A stretch of DNA of 64,000 bases from Janthinobacterium sp. PAMC25594. Lineage in GTDB: Bacteria > Pseudomonadota > Gammaproteobacteria > Burkholderiales > Burkholderiaceae_D. The notes below the pieces were generated by a model. It saw nothing but the letters and a program-made list of their open reading frames with translations. It did no database searches and was not told the origin of the DNA. The stretch covers positions 6,448,001-6,512,000 of the forward strand of contig NZ_CP080377.1 in NCBI RefSeq assembly GCF_019443505.1, read 5' to 3'. The position numbers and the translations under genes are program-made. Below, piece by piece: positions 31,810 to 41,702 of this stretch (position 1 is its first letter; every line of letters begins with the position of its first letter).

Positions 31810-32256
31810 TCAGAGTAATTCTGGCGGCAAGGTAATGTCCGTCAGTTTCCAGTCCCAGATGCCATGCCGGCGCATCAAAAACTGGCTGGCGGCGGGGCCG
31901 GCGCCACTGCGCCGCAGCACCACTTCGTTCCACGATCGGTACGCCATGCCGAAGTCGTGGCGCTTGCCATCCGCCCCTTGCTTGCCGTGCAGGATCAACA
32001 CCGTGATGCCGGGCGGCGAGACGATGGTGTCGAGCATTTCCTTGAAATCGTCTTCGCCGGCCGTTTCGCCGGCCGCCCGCAGCTGGCGCGCCACGCTGGC
32101 GCGCACGGCGGGCAGGTCGGCCTGCTGCGCCAGGTTTTCCAGGCGCACGGATTTTGCCGCGATGCTGATGCGGTACATGGCGATATAGGGGCTGACCCAG
32201 GTGAAGCCGATGGCGGCAACGCTAAAAATGATCGCGGTGGCGTACTTTCTTTTCAT
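31810..32256 (-). CDS. DUF2939 family membrane-anchored protein (paralogue)
   Basis: A 148-residue protein (MKRKYATAIIFSVAAIGFTWVSPYIAMYRISIAAKSVRLENLAQQADLPAVRASVARQL...) with the same layout as its neighbour: N-terminal helix, SPYxxMYRI, a Leu/Asp helix, and the end 'HGIWDWKLTDITLPPELL' parallel to 'DGLWRWKLVSVALPKNLL'. The two probably arose by duplication. Function unknown. Confidence 0.75.
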   Translation of the reverse strand: MKRKYATAIIFSVAAIGFTWVSPYIAMYRISIAAKSVRLENLAQQADLPAVRASVARQLRAAGETAGEDDFKEMLDTIVSPPGITVLILHGKQGADGKRHDFGMAYRSWNEVVLRRSGAGPAASQFLMRRHGIWDWKLTDITLPPELL

Positions 32257-32368
32257 GGTCCGTGTTTTTGTATGAGCTGTGCCGCCGTGATTTTACCCGG
32301 CCAGGGGCAATGGATGGTGTAGCATTCGTGCCGGCGCGGACCATCGCGCCGCAATATTGAGGACAACC

Positions 32369-33208
32369 ATGAATATCATTATCAATCAGGTGCTGCAGTC
32401 GTATATCGACCCGCTCACCGCCAGTGAGTACGCGGCGCTCGAGCGCAGCCTGCTGGCCGAAGGCTGCCGCGATGCGCTGGTGCTGTGGAACGACGTGCTG
32501 ATCGACGGGCATAACCGCTACGCCATCTGCCGCCAGCACGGCATCGAATTCAAGACCATCCAGAACACCAGCTTTACGTCGCTCGACGACGTCATGCTGT
32601 GGATGATCGACAATCACCTGGCGCGCCGCAGCGTGTCGGACTTCCAGCGCGGCGTGCTGGCCTTGCGCAAGAAGGAAATCGTCGCCGCGCGCAGCCCGGC
32701 GCCCGTCAGTGCGGCTGACGCGCCGGACGGCGAAAACGCGCCGAAGCCCCCCATGAGCACGCGCGAAGAGGTGGCCAAGGCGGCGCGCTTGAGCAGCAAC
32801 CAGATCAGCCAGATCGAAAAGATCCAGAAAGCCGCTTCTCCGGAACTGGTGGAAGCCGTCCGTTCGGGCACGATCTCGATCAATGCGGCGGCCACCGTGG
32901 CGTCCTTGCCGCAGGAAGAGCAGGTGGCGGCTGTCGCCGGCGGCAAGAAATTATTACGCCAGGCGGCCAAGGAAATCCGCGAACAGCGCGCCGCCACGCG
33001 CACGCCGCGCGAGCCGAAGGCACCCCACGTGTCGCAGGATACGCCGGAAACGGGCAACGAACCGTGGGCCGAGAACGCTGCCCAGGCGCCGTCCGAAGCG
33101 GAGCGCCTGCGCGGCGAGATCGCCAGCCTGAAACAAAAGGTGGCGCAGCTGCAGGCGGAAAATGTGGAACTCAACCAGCGCATTGCCGCCCTGATCGACG
33201 CATCCTGA
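32369..33208 (+). CDS. ParB/Sulfiredoxin-type N-terminal domain protein
   Basis: A 279-residue protein from ATG 32369 (GAGGA upstream). Residues 1-100 (LQSYIDPLTASEYAALERSLLAEGCRDALVLWNDVLIDGHNRYAICRQHGIEFKTI) are a ParB/Srx domain with the VLWNDVLIDGHNRY nucleotide pocket. A helix-turn-helix-like part (STREEVAKAARLSSNQISQIEKIQKAASPELVEAVRSGTISINAAATVA, as in ParB KorB-like domains) and a C-terminal coiled coil (RLRGEIASLKQKVAQLQAENVELNQRIAAL) follow. It stands alone, without parA, so it is more likely a regulator than a segregation protein. It is not the missing PRTRC ParB by size or context. Confidence 0.75.
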   Translation: MNIIINQVLQSYIDPLTASEYAALERSLLAEGCRDALVLWNDVLIDGHNRYAICRQHGIEFKTIQNTSFTSLDDVMLWMIDNHLARRSVSDFQRGVLALRKKEIVAARSPAPVSAADAPDGENAPKPPMSTREEVAKAARLSSNQISQIEKIQKAASPELVEAVRSGTISINAAATVASLPQEEQVAAVAGGKKLLRQAAKEIREQRAATRTPREPKAPHVSQDTPETGNEPWAENAAQAPSEAERLRGEIASLKQKVAQLQAENVELNQRIAALIDAS

Positions 33209-33223
33209 CTATTGGAGTAGTTC

Positions 33224-35431
33224 ATGCCAGTTCGCCGTGCCCTGTTCGCCGCCATCGCCTGCGGCGCCGTTGCCGTACCTCCCGTGCTGGCGGCACCCGC
33301 CGTTTCCGTCACGGACATGGCGCGCTGGCAGGCGCAGGCCGCCAACGTCAGCATCGCGCGCGACACCTGGGGCATTCCCCACGTGACGGGCAAGAGCGAT
33401 GCGGATGCCGTCTTTGGCCTGATGTATGCGCAAGCCGAGGATGATTTTCCCCGCGTGGAATTGAACTATATCAATGCCATGGGGCGGCTGGCGGAAGTGG
33501 AGGGCGAGCGGGAACTATACCGCGACCTGCGCATGAAGCTTTTCATCGATCCGCAGGAGCTGCAAGCGCAGTATCGCGCCAGCCCGCCGTGGCTGCGCAC
33601 ATTGATGGATGCGTTTGCCGATGGCCTCAATTTTTACCTGGCCACGCACCCGCAGGTAAAACCGCGGCTGATCGCGCATTTCGAGCCGTGGATGGCCCTC
33701 AGTTTCAGCGAGGGCAGCATCGGCGGCGATATCGAGTCCGTCAACCTGGCGCAGCTCGAAGCGTTTTACGGCCAGCAGGCCAGGCCGGCCGCCGTGGCGC
33801 TGGCCAGCATCGAGACGGGCTTGGACCCCGAACCGAGCGGCTCGAACGGCTTCGCCATCGCGCCCGCCATCACGAAAAATGGCCACGCGCTGCTGATGAT
33901 CAATCCGCACACCTCGTTCTACTTCCGCCCCGAAGTGCAGATGACCAGCGGCGAAGGCCTGAACGCATACGGCGCCGTCACCTGGGGCCAGTTCTTCGTC
34001 TACCAGGGTTTTAACGAGCGCCTGGGCTGGATGCATACCTCGGGTGGCGGCGACGTCATCGACGAATACCTGGAAAGCATCGTCGACCACGATGGCGCAT
34101 GGTTCTACCGCTATGACGGCGGCCTGCGTCCCCTGAAAGCCGTGCCGATTACCGTGCCGTACAAGCTGGCGAACGGCGCCATGGGCTCGACAACCATCAC
34201 CGTCTACTACAGCCACCACGGCCCCATCGTGCGCGCGCAGGACGGCAAATGGGTGGCCTTACGGCTGATGCATGAGCCGTTGAAGGCGCTCACGCAATCG
34301 TACACGCGCACCAAGGCGCGCGATTACGCGGCGTTTTACAAGACCATGGAACTGCGCACGAATTCGTCGAACAACACGGTATATGCGGATGCGGACGGCA
34401 ATATCGCCTACTTCCACGGCAATTTCATCCCCGTGCGCGATCCGCGCTTCAACTGGAAGCAGCCTGTCGACGGCAGCGACCCGGCCACGGAATGGAAAGG
34501 GCTGCATACGGTGGCGCAAACCATCACCCTGTTCAATCCGAAGAATGGCTGGATACAGAACACGAATAACTGGCCGTATTCGGCGGCCGGTGCCAACAGC
34601 CCGCGCCAGCAGGACTATCCCGCGTACATGTCCGTGTATGGTGAAAACGCGCGCGGCCTGCACGCTGTCAAGGTCTTCCAGAACAGGACGGGTTTTACCC
34701 TGGACAGCCTGATCGCCGCGTCCTACGACAGCGAACTGACGGCCTTCGAAACCTTGCTGCCGCCGCTGTTCGCGGCCTACGATGCGCTGCCGGCGGGCGA
34801 CGCGCAACAGCTGGCGCTGGCCGATAAAATCGCCTTGCTGCGGGCGTGGGACTGGCGCTATGCGCTGACGTCGACGGCCACTTCGCTGGCCGTGTTCTGG
34901 GGCCAGGAATTAGCCGAGCTGACGGGCAAGCAGGCGAGGGAGCAGGGCGTGCCCGTGGTCGATTTTCTGGCGACGGACAAGGTCACGGCGGCGCAGCGGC
35001 TGGCCGCGCTGGCGACGGCGGCGGATAAATTGCAGCGCGATTTCGGCCACTGGCAAACGCCGTGGGGCGAGATCAACCGCTTCCAGCGCCTGACGGGCGA
35101 CGTGGTGCAACCGTTTGACGATGCGCAAGCCAGCTTGCCCGTGCCTTACGCGTCGGGCAACTGGGGCGCGCTGGCCGCGTATGGCCAGAGCGGCAAGAGT
35201 ATTACGCGACGGATCTATGGCGAGCGCGGCAACAGCTTCGTGGCGGCCGTGGAATTCGGCCCCCGCATCAGGGCGAAAAGCATCCTCGCCGGTGGTCAGA
35301 GCGGCGACCCGAAGTCGCCGCACTTCCAGGACCAGGCGGCCATGTATGCGCGCGGCGAATTCAAGGACGTGCTGTTTTATCCCGAGCAGGTGGAACGGCA
35401 CCTGGAGCGCAGGTACCGGCCGGGGGAGTGA
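33224..35431 (+). CDS. Penicillin acylase family Ntn-hydrolase (acylase)
   Basis: A 735-residue secreted pro-enzyme. Signal peptide about residues 1-23 (ending PPVLAAP). The alpha-chain (about 35-200) contains RDTWGIPHVTGKSDADAVFGLMYAQAEDDF. Ser207 in PSGSNGFAIAP is the autocatalytically exposed N-terminal nucleophile of the beta-chain; GHALLMINPHTSF and YQGFNERLGWMHTSGGGDVIDEY are typical of this family. Substrates range from beta-lactams and aculeacin to acyl-homoserine lactones; quorum quenching is possible but cannot be told from sequence. It starts 15 bases after the ParB-like gene. Confidence 0.9.
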   Translation: MPVRRALFAAIACGAVAVPPVLAAPAVSVTDMARWQAQAANVSIARDTWGIPHVTGKSDADAVFGLMYAQAEDDFPRVELNYINAMGRLAEVEGERELYRDLRMKLFIDPQELQAQYRASPPWLRTLMDAFADGLNFYLATHPQVKPRLIAHFEPWMALSFSEGSIGGDIESVNLAQLEAFYGQQARPAAVALASIETGLDPEPSGSNGFAIAPAITKNGHALLMINPHTSFYFRPEVQMTSGEGLNAYGAVTWGQFFVYQGFNERLGWMHTSGGGDVIDEYLESIVDHDGAWFYRYDGGLRPLKAVPITVPYKLANGAMGSTTITVYYSHHGPIVRAQDGKWVALRLMHEPLKALTQSYTRTKARDYAAFYKTMELRTNSSNNTVYADADGNIAYFHGNFIPVRDPRFNWKQPVDGSDPATEWKGLHTVAQTITLFNPKNGWIQNTNNWPYSAAGANSPRQQDYPAYMSVYGENARGLHAVKVFQNRTGFTLDSLIAASYDSELTAFETLLPPLFAAYDALPAGDAQQLALADKIALLRAWDWRYALTSTATSLAVFWGQELAELTGKQAREQGVPVVDFLATDKVTAAQRLAALATAADKLQRDFGHWQTPWGEINRFQRLTGDVVQPFDDAQASLPVPYASGNWGALAAYGQSGKSITRRIYGERGNSFVAAVEFGPRIRAKSILAGGQSGDPKSPHFQDQAAMYARGEFKDVLFYPEQVERHLERRYRPGE

Positions 35432-35454
35432 GCGTAATCCGACAAATCACCACC

Positions 35455-36636
35455 TCAAATCGCATCAAGCGCCGTGCGCAAGTCATGGCGCAGGTCTTCG
35501 ATGTCTTCGATCCCCACCGACAGGCGGATCAAGCCGTCGCCGATGCCCAGCCTGGCCCGCTGTTCGGGCGGGATGCTGGCATGCGTCATCAGGGCCGGGT
35601 GCTCGATCAGGCTTTCCACGCCGCCCAGGCTTTCGGCCAAAGCAAATACTTCGCAGCGCTCCAGGAAGCGGCGCGCGCCCGCCAGGTCCGTATCGAGGTC
35701 GATCGAGATGATGCCGCCGAAACCGTCCATCTGGCGCTGCGCCAGCGCGTGCTGCGGGTGCGATGCGAGGCCCGGATAAAACACGTGTTTGACTTCTTTC
35801 TGCTGTTCCAGCCACTGCGCCAGCGCCAGCGCGCTTTCGCAATGGCGCTGCATGCGGATCGCCAGCGTCTTGATGCCACGCAGGGCCAGGAAGCTGTCGA
35901 ACGGGCCCGCAATCGCGCCCACCGAGTTTTGCAAAAAGCCCAGCTGCTCGCGCCATTCGGCCTGGCGTTCTTCCGCGCCGACGATGGCGATGCCGCCGAT
36001 GATGTCCGAGTGGCCGTTCAAATACTTGGTGGTCGAATGGACGACGATGTCGAAACCGTGTTCCAGAGGACGCTGCACCAGTGGGCTGGCAAACGTGTTG
36101 TCGGCCACGGCGATGATGCCCCGTGCGCGGCAGATGTCGGCAATCGCGCGCAAATCGGCCAATTTGAGCATGGGGTTGGTGGGCGTCTCGACCCACACCA
36201 TCTTCGTTTCCGGGCGCAGCGCGGCCAGCAGATTCTCGGGATTGGTCAAATCCACATACGTGAATTCGTGGCCGGCCGAGCGTCGGCGCACGCGCTCGAA
36301 TAAACGGTAGGTACCGCCGTACATGTCGTCGCCGGCGACGATGTGGCTGCCCGCGTCCAGCAGTTCCAGCACGGACGAGATGGCGGCCAGGCCCGAGGCG
36401 AACGCGAACGCCGCGCTGCCGCCTTCCAGGTCGGCCACGCAGCGTTCGAGCGCCCAGCGCGTGGGATTGTGCGAGCGGCCGTAATCGAGTCCCTTGTGCA
36501 CGCCGGGGCTTTCCTGCACAAAGGTCGAGGTGGCGTAAATGGGCGGCATGATGGCACCCGTCGACGGGTCGGGCGACTGGCCGGCGTGGATGACTCTCGT
36601 GGCGAGGTGGCTCTTGCGGGTGGTTTCCTGGCTCAA
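35455..36636 (-). CDS. Cystathionine gamma-lyase / gamma-synthase (PLP enzyme)
   Basis: A 393-residue Cys/Met-metabolism PLP enzyme. The signature includes DYGRSHNPTR (51-60), SGLAAISSVLELL, ETPTNPMLKLADL and the PLP lysine Lys204 in HSTTKYLNGHSD. It overlaps the cystathionine beta-synthase gene by four bases, so the pair should convert homocysteine to cysteine (reverse transsulfuration), making gamma-lyase more likely than gamma-synthase; the two are not separable on sequence by eye. Confidence 0.88.
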   Translation of the reverse strand: MSQETTRKSHLATRVIHAGQSPDPSTGAIMPPIYATSTFVQESPGVHKGLDYGRSHNPTRWALERCVADLEGGSAAFAFASGLAAISSVLELLDAGSHIVAGDDMYGGTYRLFERVRRRSAGHEFTYVDLTNPENLLAALRPETKMVWVETPTNPMLKLADLRAIADICRARGIIAVADNTFASPLVQRPLEHGFDIVVHSTTKYLNGHSDIIGGIAIVGAEERQAEWREQLGFLQNSVGAIAGPFDSFLALRGIKTLAIRMQRHCESALALAQWLEQQKEVKHVFYPGLASHPQHALAQRQMDGFGGIISIDLDTDLAGARRFLERCEVFALAESLGGVESLIEHPALMTHASIPPEQRARLGIGDGLIRLSVGIEDIEDLRHDLRTALDAI

Positions 36637-38024
36637 GATAGTGTCCTGCGTAAGTGATTGAGAAGGTCGAAGCGGGTGATCAGGCCATAAAAGGCGGTAT
36701 CGTCGGCGACGACGGCCGTCAAGCCCCGGTCCAGCGTGGCGCGCAGGGCGGGTAAACCGCTCGATGGCGCCAGCGTTTCGATCTGCGTCGTCATGGTGGC
36801 GCCCACCAGACCCCCGAAATGCGCGGTGTCGCCGGAGACGTGCAGCAGCAAGTCCGATTCATCGAGGATGCCCACCAGCTGGCCGCCGTCGATGACGGGT
36901 AGCTGCGCCAGGTCGCTGGCGCGCATGCGGTTGAAGGCGGTCAGCAGGGTGTCGCCCGGCGCCACGCTGACGACGTCGCCCTCGTCGTAGCGGCGCCCGA
37001 TCAGGTCGCGCAAGTCGCCCGAGAGCGCACGCTGCAACAGACCCTGGTCGCGCATCCAGCCGTCGTTGTAGACTTTGGATAAATAGCGCGTCCCCGTGTC
37101 GCACACAAACGTGACGACGCGCTTCGGCGTCGTCTGTTCGCGGCAGTATTTGAGAGCGGCGGCCAGCAGGGTGCCGGTGGACGAACCGCCGAGAATGCCT
37201 TCGGCGCGCAAGAGGGCGCGCGCGGAATCAAAACTTTCCTGGTCCGTGATGGTGTAGGCTTTGGTGACGCTGTCCATGTCGGCGATAGCCGGAATAAAAT
37301 CTTCGCCGATGCCTTCCACGGCCCACGAGCCGCTCGTGTCCGACACTTTGCCCGTGTCGATGTATTCCGTGAGGATGGAGCCTTGCGGGTCGGCCAGCAC
37401 GAATTCGAGCTTGGGCTGCGTCTTGCGGAAGTAGCGCGTCAGGCCCGTCAGGGTGCCGGACGAACCGACGCCGACGACGATGGCGTCCACGTCATGCCCG
37501 CTTTGCTCCCAGATTTCGGGGGCCGTCGTCGTTTCGTGGGCCAGCGGATTGGCGGGATTGTTGAACTGGTCGGCAAAGAAGGCGCTCGGCAGTTCGCGCG
37601 CCAGGCGCGCCGCGTAATCCTGGTAGTACTCGGGATGGCCCTTGCCCACGTCCGAGCGCGTGGTGTGCACTTCCGCGCCCAGCGCCTTCAGGTGCAGCAC
37701 TTTTTCCGTCGACATCTTGTCGGGCACCACGAGAATCACGCGGTAGCCCTTGATGCGGCCCACCAGGGCCAGGCCGATGCCGGTATTGCCTGCCGTGGCC
37801 TCGACGATGGTGCCGCCCGGCTGCAGGCGGCCGTCGGCTTCGGCCGCTTCGATGATGGACAGGCCGATGCGGTCCTTGATGGAACCGCCGGGATTTTGCG
37901 ATTCCAGTTTCAGGAACAGCTGGCACAGGCCCGTGTCGAGCCTGGTCACTTCGACCAGCGGGGTATTGCCGATCAGCTTGTATAGCGCTGGCGGCTGGGA
38001 TGGGGATGGCATTCGATCATTCAT
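36633..38024 (-). CDS. cbs: Cystathionine beta-synthase
   Basis: A 463-residue enzyme joining homocysteine and serine. Residues 1-330 are the PLP fold: LIGNTPLVEV, PLP Lys50 in NPGGSIKDR, EATAGNTGIGLA, and GVGSSGTLTG for phosphate binding. Residues about 335-463 hold two CBS domains (VVSVAPGDTLLTAFNRMRASDLAQLPVIDGGQLVGILDESDLL and the C-terminal PALRATLDRGLTAVVADDTAFYGLITRFDLL), a regulatory pair in bacterial and eukaryotic CBS. First gene of a two-gene operon with the downstream gamma-lyase-type gene. Confidence 0.92.
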   Translation of the reverse strand: MNDRMPSPSQPPALYKLIGNTPLVEVTRLDTGLCQLFLKLESQNPGGSIKDRIGLSIIEAAEADGRLQPGGTIVEATAGNTGIGLALVGRIKGYRVILVVPDKMSTEKVLHLKALGAEVHTTRSDVGKGHPEYYQDYAARLARELPSAFFADQFNNPANPLAHETTTAPEIWEQSGHDVDAIVVGVGSSGTLTGLTRYFRKTQPKLEFVLADPQGSILTEYIDTGKVSDTSGSWAVEGIGEDFIPAIADMDSVTKAYTITDQESFDSARALLRAEGILGGSSTGTLLAAALKYCREQTTPKRVVTFVCDTGTRYLSKVYNDGWMRDQGLLQRALSGDLRDLIGRRYDEGDVVSVAPGDTLLTAFNRMRASDLAQLPVIDGGQLVGILDESDLLLHVSGDTAHFGGLVGATMTTQIETLAPSSGLPALRATLDRGLTAVVADDTAFYGLITRFDLLNHLRRTLS

Positions 38025-38135
38025 GGTGGCTCCTGTCAGAGAAACAGCCGCCCAGGATTGTGTCCCGAGCAGCCTTCCGTGCCGCGCAGTGTAGGCGGGT
38101 GGACGAGTGCGGCGAACGAATGTTTATATGCTTGC

Positions 38136-38154
38136 ATATGCGCGCTGCGCATAT
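38136..38154. promoter_or_regulatory. Inverted repeat in the cbs/tdk intergenic region
   Basis: ATATGCGC (38136-38143) and GCGCATAT (38147-38154) around GCT: perfect 8-bp arms, about 110 bp upstream of cbs and 170 bp upstream of thymidine kinase. It could be an operator for either gene; the rest of the 298-base gap shows nothing clear. Confidence 0.35.
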
Positions 38155-38322
38155 CGGCGGCAAGGTACGCGATGCGAGTATGCGCCGTTTTTCGCCCGCT
38201 TGCCGCGCCAAAGGCAGGACTATTAAGCTGCCGCAAGTCCTCCATTGCGATTTATAATCACGCCTCGAAAAGGTGCTGAACAGTATCCAGAATAATCAGA
38301 CAGACAGACAGGGCAGGCGGCA

Positions 38323-38871
38323 GTGGCAAAACTTTATTTCCGGTATTCCGCGATGAACGCGGGCAAGTCGACGGCCTTGTTGCAAGTCGCGCACAACTAT
38401 GAAGAGCAGGGCCAGCAGGTGCGCCTGTACACGGCCGCCATCGACAGCCGCTACGGCGTGGGCCGCGTCACCTCGCGCCTGGGGCCGCAGCGCCAGGTCG
38501 ATATCTTCCATGCCGACACGAATTTCCTCGACGATATTCCCCAGGTCGCCTGTTTGCTGGTCGATGAGGCGCAATTTCTCAGCACGGCCCAGGTGCAACA
38601 ATTGCACCAGCTGGCGCAAGTGAAGGGCGTACCCGTCATCTGCTATGGCTTGCGCACGGATTTCAAGGGCGAACCATTCCCCGGCTCGGCCTATCTGCTG
38701 GCGCTGGCCGACGATATCGAGGAATTGAAGAATATCTGTACTTGCGGCAAGAAGGCCACGATGAATATCCGCGTGGATGAGCAGGGCCACCGCATCAAGG
38801 AAGGCGAGCAGATCAGTATTGGCGGCAACGAGAGTTACCGCCAGGCGTGCGGGCGCTGTTTCTACTCGTAA
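38323..38871 (+). CDS. tdk: Thymidine kinase
   Basis: A 182-residue type II thymidine kinase of the salvage pathway. P-loop YSAMNAGKST (8-17), LVDEAQFL as Walker B, GLRTDFKGEPFPGS for nucleoside binding, and a zinc ribbon with CTC (near 147) and CGRC close to the C-terminus. It starts with GTG; GGGCAGGCGG upstream serves as ribosome site. Usual length for the family. Confidence 0.95.
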   Translation: MAKLYFRYSAMNAGKSTALLQVAHNYEEQGQQVRLYTAAIDSRYGVGRVTSRLGPQRQVDIFHADTNFLDDIPQVACLLVDEAQFLSTAQVQQLHQLAQVKGVPVICYGLRTDFKGEPFPGSAYLLALADDIEELKNICTCGKKATMNIRVDEQGHRIKEGEQISIGGNESYRQACGRCFYS

Positions 38872-38887
38872 GCTTATTCGTTATTCG

Positions 38888-39160
38888 TTATTCGGCGACG
38901 GGCATTCCCACGTCCGCATCATCCGACAGCGCCAGGTCGCCCCGCTCGAAGGCGGCCAGGATTTCATTGGTGCGCGCCACGTCGTGTTCGCGCACCATGA
39001 CGCGGGCGCCGCCGATGGCGGCCGCCAGCAGCATGTCGGCCTGCATGTGCTGGTCGTCCGTCAGCAGCACGTCGATGCCGGCGGCGGCCAGGCAGCCGCG
39101 GATGACGTGCGCATCCGTGGGGATCATCAGCCGGGCTATTAAAACGTAGTCGTCGTGCAT
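38888..39160 (-). CDS. DUF2007 family protein
   Basis: Ninety residues from ATG 39160 with GGAGACACG upstream (MHDDYVLIARLMIPTDAHVIRGCLAAAGIDVLLTDDQHMQADMLLAAAIGGARVMVREHDVARTNEILAAF). The pattern 'hydrophobic strand, helix AHVIRGCLAAAGI, VxVREHDxxxAxEIL' is that of DUF2007 small ferredoxin-fold proteins, sometimes called putative signal transducers. Function unknown. Confidence 0.75.
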   Translation of the reverse strand: MHDDYVLIARLMIPTDAHVIRGCLAAAGIDVLLTDDQHMQADMLLAAAIGGARVMVREHDVARTNEILAAFERGDLALSDDADVGMPVAE

Positions 39161-39211
39161 CGTGTCTCCTGGCAAGGTGGGTTCGTCCTCATCTTAGCAC
39201 CAGGCATGACC

Positions 39212-41182
39212 TTACAGCTTGAACACGCCCACCACCTGGTTCAGCTCATGCGCCTGTTCCTGCAGGGCGTCGGCGGCCGCGGCCGCTTCTTCCACCAGGG
39301 CCGCGTTCTGCTGGGTCACCTGGTCCATCTGGGCGATGGCCTGGTTGACTTGCTCGATGCCGCTGCGCTGCTCGTCGCTGGCCTGCGCGATCTCGGCCAT
39401 GATGGTGCTCACTTGCCGCACGCTGGCCACCACGGTGTCCATGGTGGCGCTAGCCTGGCTCACTTGCGCGTGGCCCAGATCCACCGTGCCGGCGGACGCC
39501 TGGATCAGATCCTTGATGTCTTTCGCGGCGGCCGTCGAGCGCTGCGCCAGGGTGCGCACCTCGGTGGCGACGACGGCGAAGCCGCGTCCCTGCTCGCCGG
39601 CCCGGGCCGCTTCCACGGCCGCGTTCAAGGCCAGGATATTCGTCTGGAAAGCGATGCCGTCAATGACGCCGATGATGTCGGCGATCTTGCTAGATGAGCT
39701 GCGGATGGCGTCCATGGTGCTGGCCACTTGCGCCACGGCCGCGCCGCCTTCGGCTGCCAGGGTCGACGAGTCGCGCGCCAGCCGGCTTGCCTGCTGCGCG
39801 TGATCGACGTTCTGGCGCACGGTGGAACTCAGTTCTTCCATCGAGGCGGCCGTTTCTTCCAGCGAACTGGCTTGTTGTTCCGTGCGGCTCGACAAATCCA
39901 GGTTGCCGCTGGCGATTTCACCGGACGCCGTGGCGATCTGCCCGGCGCTGCCGCGCACATTGCCGACCACCTGCGACAGATTGTCGCTGATGCGGTTCAT
40001 GGCGCGCAGCAGGCGGCCGATTTCGTCCTGGCTGCTCGTGTCGAGGTGCACCGTCAGGTCGCCGGCGGCGATCTGCGCGGCGGCCGTTTCGGCGGCGGCC
40101 AGCGGGCGCGAGACGAGGGTGCGCACCAGCCAGTACAGCAGCAGGGCGAAGATGAGCAGGGCGACGAAGCCGGAAATGGCCAGCTGGTTGCGCAGCTGGC
40201 GTGCTTCCAGGGTGATCTCGTCCGTGAACGTGCCGCCCGCGATGATCCATTGCCAATCCTTGAATTGACGGTAAAACAGCTGTTTTTCGCGCGCGCTGGC
40301 ACTCGTTTCGCCCGGCGCCGTCCAGGTGTAGCGCATGGCGCCGTCTTTCTGCGCCAGCATTTCCTGGATGAACAGGCGGCCGTCGCTTGCCTTGAACTCG
40401 AGCGCGCTCTTGCCCTCGCTGTTCGGGTGCAGCACCAGGTGGCCGTAATTGGCGCCGGGCGCCGTGTCGACGATATAGATGTAGCCCGTCTGGCCGATCT
40501 TGACCTGGCGAATCTTCTCTTTCAGCATGGCCAGATTCTTGCTGATATCGAGGCCGATGAACAGCACGCCCACCACCTTGCCGCCCGCATCGCGCACGGG
40601 GTCGTACTGGGTGATGTATTGCTTGCCAAACAAGGTGGCCATGCCGACGAAGCGCTGGCCCGCGCGCAGCGGCGCATAGCTGGGGTGGTTGTGGTCGAGC
40701 TGGGTGCCGATGGCGCGTTCGCCATCCTGCTTTTTCAGCGAGGTGCTGATGCGCACGAATTCATCGCCATTGGCGGCAAAGATGGTGGCGATCACGCCCG
40801 TTTGCGCCGTGTAGCGGTCGACCACGGCCGTGTCGAGGTTGAGCACCTTGCCGCCGTTGGCCAGCGCTGGCGTGGCCTTGCCGGCCACGGCCACCATGGC
40901 GCCCGTGTCGACCGTGAACGGGCCGGGAAATTCGGCCGCGAACAGCCGGGCGAAGCTGGCCGCCTCGTTGACCATGGCCGTATGGAACACTTGCGTGGTC
41001 GTCATGACGCTATTGAGTTCGCTGGTGACGGCCGCTTCGGCGCGCTGTTCCAGTACGGTCGAGGTGCGGATGCTGATCAAGGTCGTCAGGCTGGCGAGGA
41101 TCAGGCTGACCAGGGCAAACGTGAAGACGGTAATCTTGCCGCCGACACTCCAATGGCGGGGAGAGAGGGAAATTGTAGGCAT
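39212..41182 (-). CDS. Methyl-accepting chemotaxis protein with Cache domain
   Basis: A 656-residue chemoreceptor: TM1 (about 16-38), a periplasmic Cache_3-Cache_2 type sensor ([34 protein letters not shown]...[46 protein letters not shown]), a second Cache-like half with [23 protein letters not shown]2 near 310-330, HAMP, and the signalling tip [37 protein letters not shown]. It ends NQVVGVFKL without a docking pentapeptide, unlike the receptor at 28822. ATG 41182 chosen; 41218 is possible. Confidence 0.93.
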   Translation of the reverse strand: MPTISLSPRHWSVGGKITVFTFALVSLILASLTTLISIRTSTVLEQRAEAAVTSELNSVMTTTQVFHTAMVNEAASFARLFAAEFPGPFTVDTGAMVAVAGKATPALANGGKVLNLDTAVVDRYTAQTGVIATIFAANGDEFVRISTSLKKQDGERAIGTQLDHNHPSYAPLRAGQRFVGMATLFGKQYITQYDPVRDAGGKVVGVLFIGLDISKNLAMLKEKIRQVKIGQTGYIYIVDTAPGANYGHLVLHPNSEGKSALEFKASDGRLFIQEMLAQKDGAMRYTWTAPGETSASAREKQLFYRQFKDWQWIIAGGTFTDEITLEARQLRNQLAISGFVALLIFALLLYWLVRTLVSRPLAAAETAAAQIAAGDLTVHLDTSSQDEIGRLLRAMNRISDNLSQVVGNVRGSAGQIATASGEIASGNLDLSSRTEQQASSLEETAASMEELSSTVRQNVDHAQQASRLARDSSTLAAEGGAAVAQVASTMDAIRSSSSKIADIIGVIDGIAFQTNILALNAAVEAARAGEQGRGFAVVATEVRTLAQRSTAAAKDIKDLIQASAGTVDLGHAQVSQASATMDTVVASVRQVSTIMAEIAQASDEQRSGIEQVNQAIAQMDQVTQQNAALVEEAAAAADALQEQAHELNQVVGVFKL

Positions 41183-41702
41183 AGTGTGAGTCAGGCAAAG
41201 GGTAATCAGCTCGGCCATTCCTGGTCATGACATGACACATGGGGAGGGGATCTGGTGGGGGATGCGCTTGAAGCGGAGGCGTGCCCGCTTGGGAGCTGCG
41301 CGCGTGCAAGCAAAATTTCAGGGCGCGATGATAACATGTTGCTTGCTCTTTGTTACTAAGTGTTTCCCGCAGGAATCATTTTTTCGCATAAAAACATCAT
41401 CCGCATCAAGGATTGCGAAAGCGGCCCATTGACTTTTTTGATTTTAATGGAGCATGTTGATATTCAGCGCTGACGGGCGATGCGATTTTTGTCACGAATG
41501 TTTCAGTTTGTAATGAATGAGACGCGGCCTTTAATCCGCGTTTAAGCTTCCAGGAAGAAACTGATCTTCCATGGGAGACTGCCGGGCCGTATCCTGTAGA
41601 ATAATATGCAGACCAGTCGTGTATTCCCCTTACTGTCTTGCTGGCTGGCGCATGCATAGCTGCGCCGCCTGGAATTGATTCAACTAATTTTCGGAGAAGC
41701 CG
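41183..41702. other. Intergenic region between Cache receptor and prc
   Basis: About 520 bases with no supported gene. It must contain the divergent promoters. It is AT-richer than its surroundings around 41330-41480. I see no further structure. Confidence 0.5.

Noticed and set aside
32369..33208. ParB-domain protein as the missing PRTRC ParB
   Set aside because: It lies 8 kb outside the prophage, is only 279 residues and has no PRTRC neighbours, so it is treated as an unrelated stand-alone regulator.
39728..41230. 500-codon plus-strand frame and similar long frames opposite prc (42093-43640) and PRTRC C/F (17043-18353)
   Set aside because: All are shadows of well-supported genes and have no recognisable domains.
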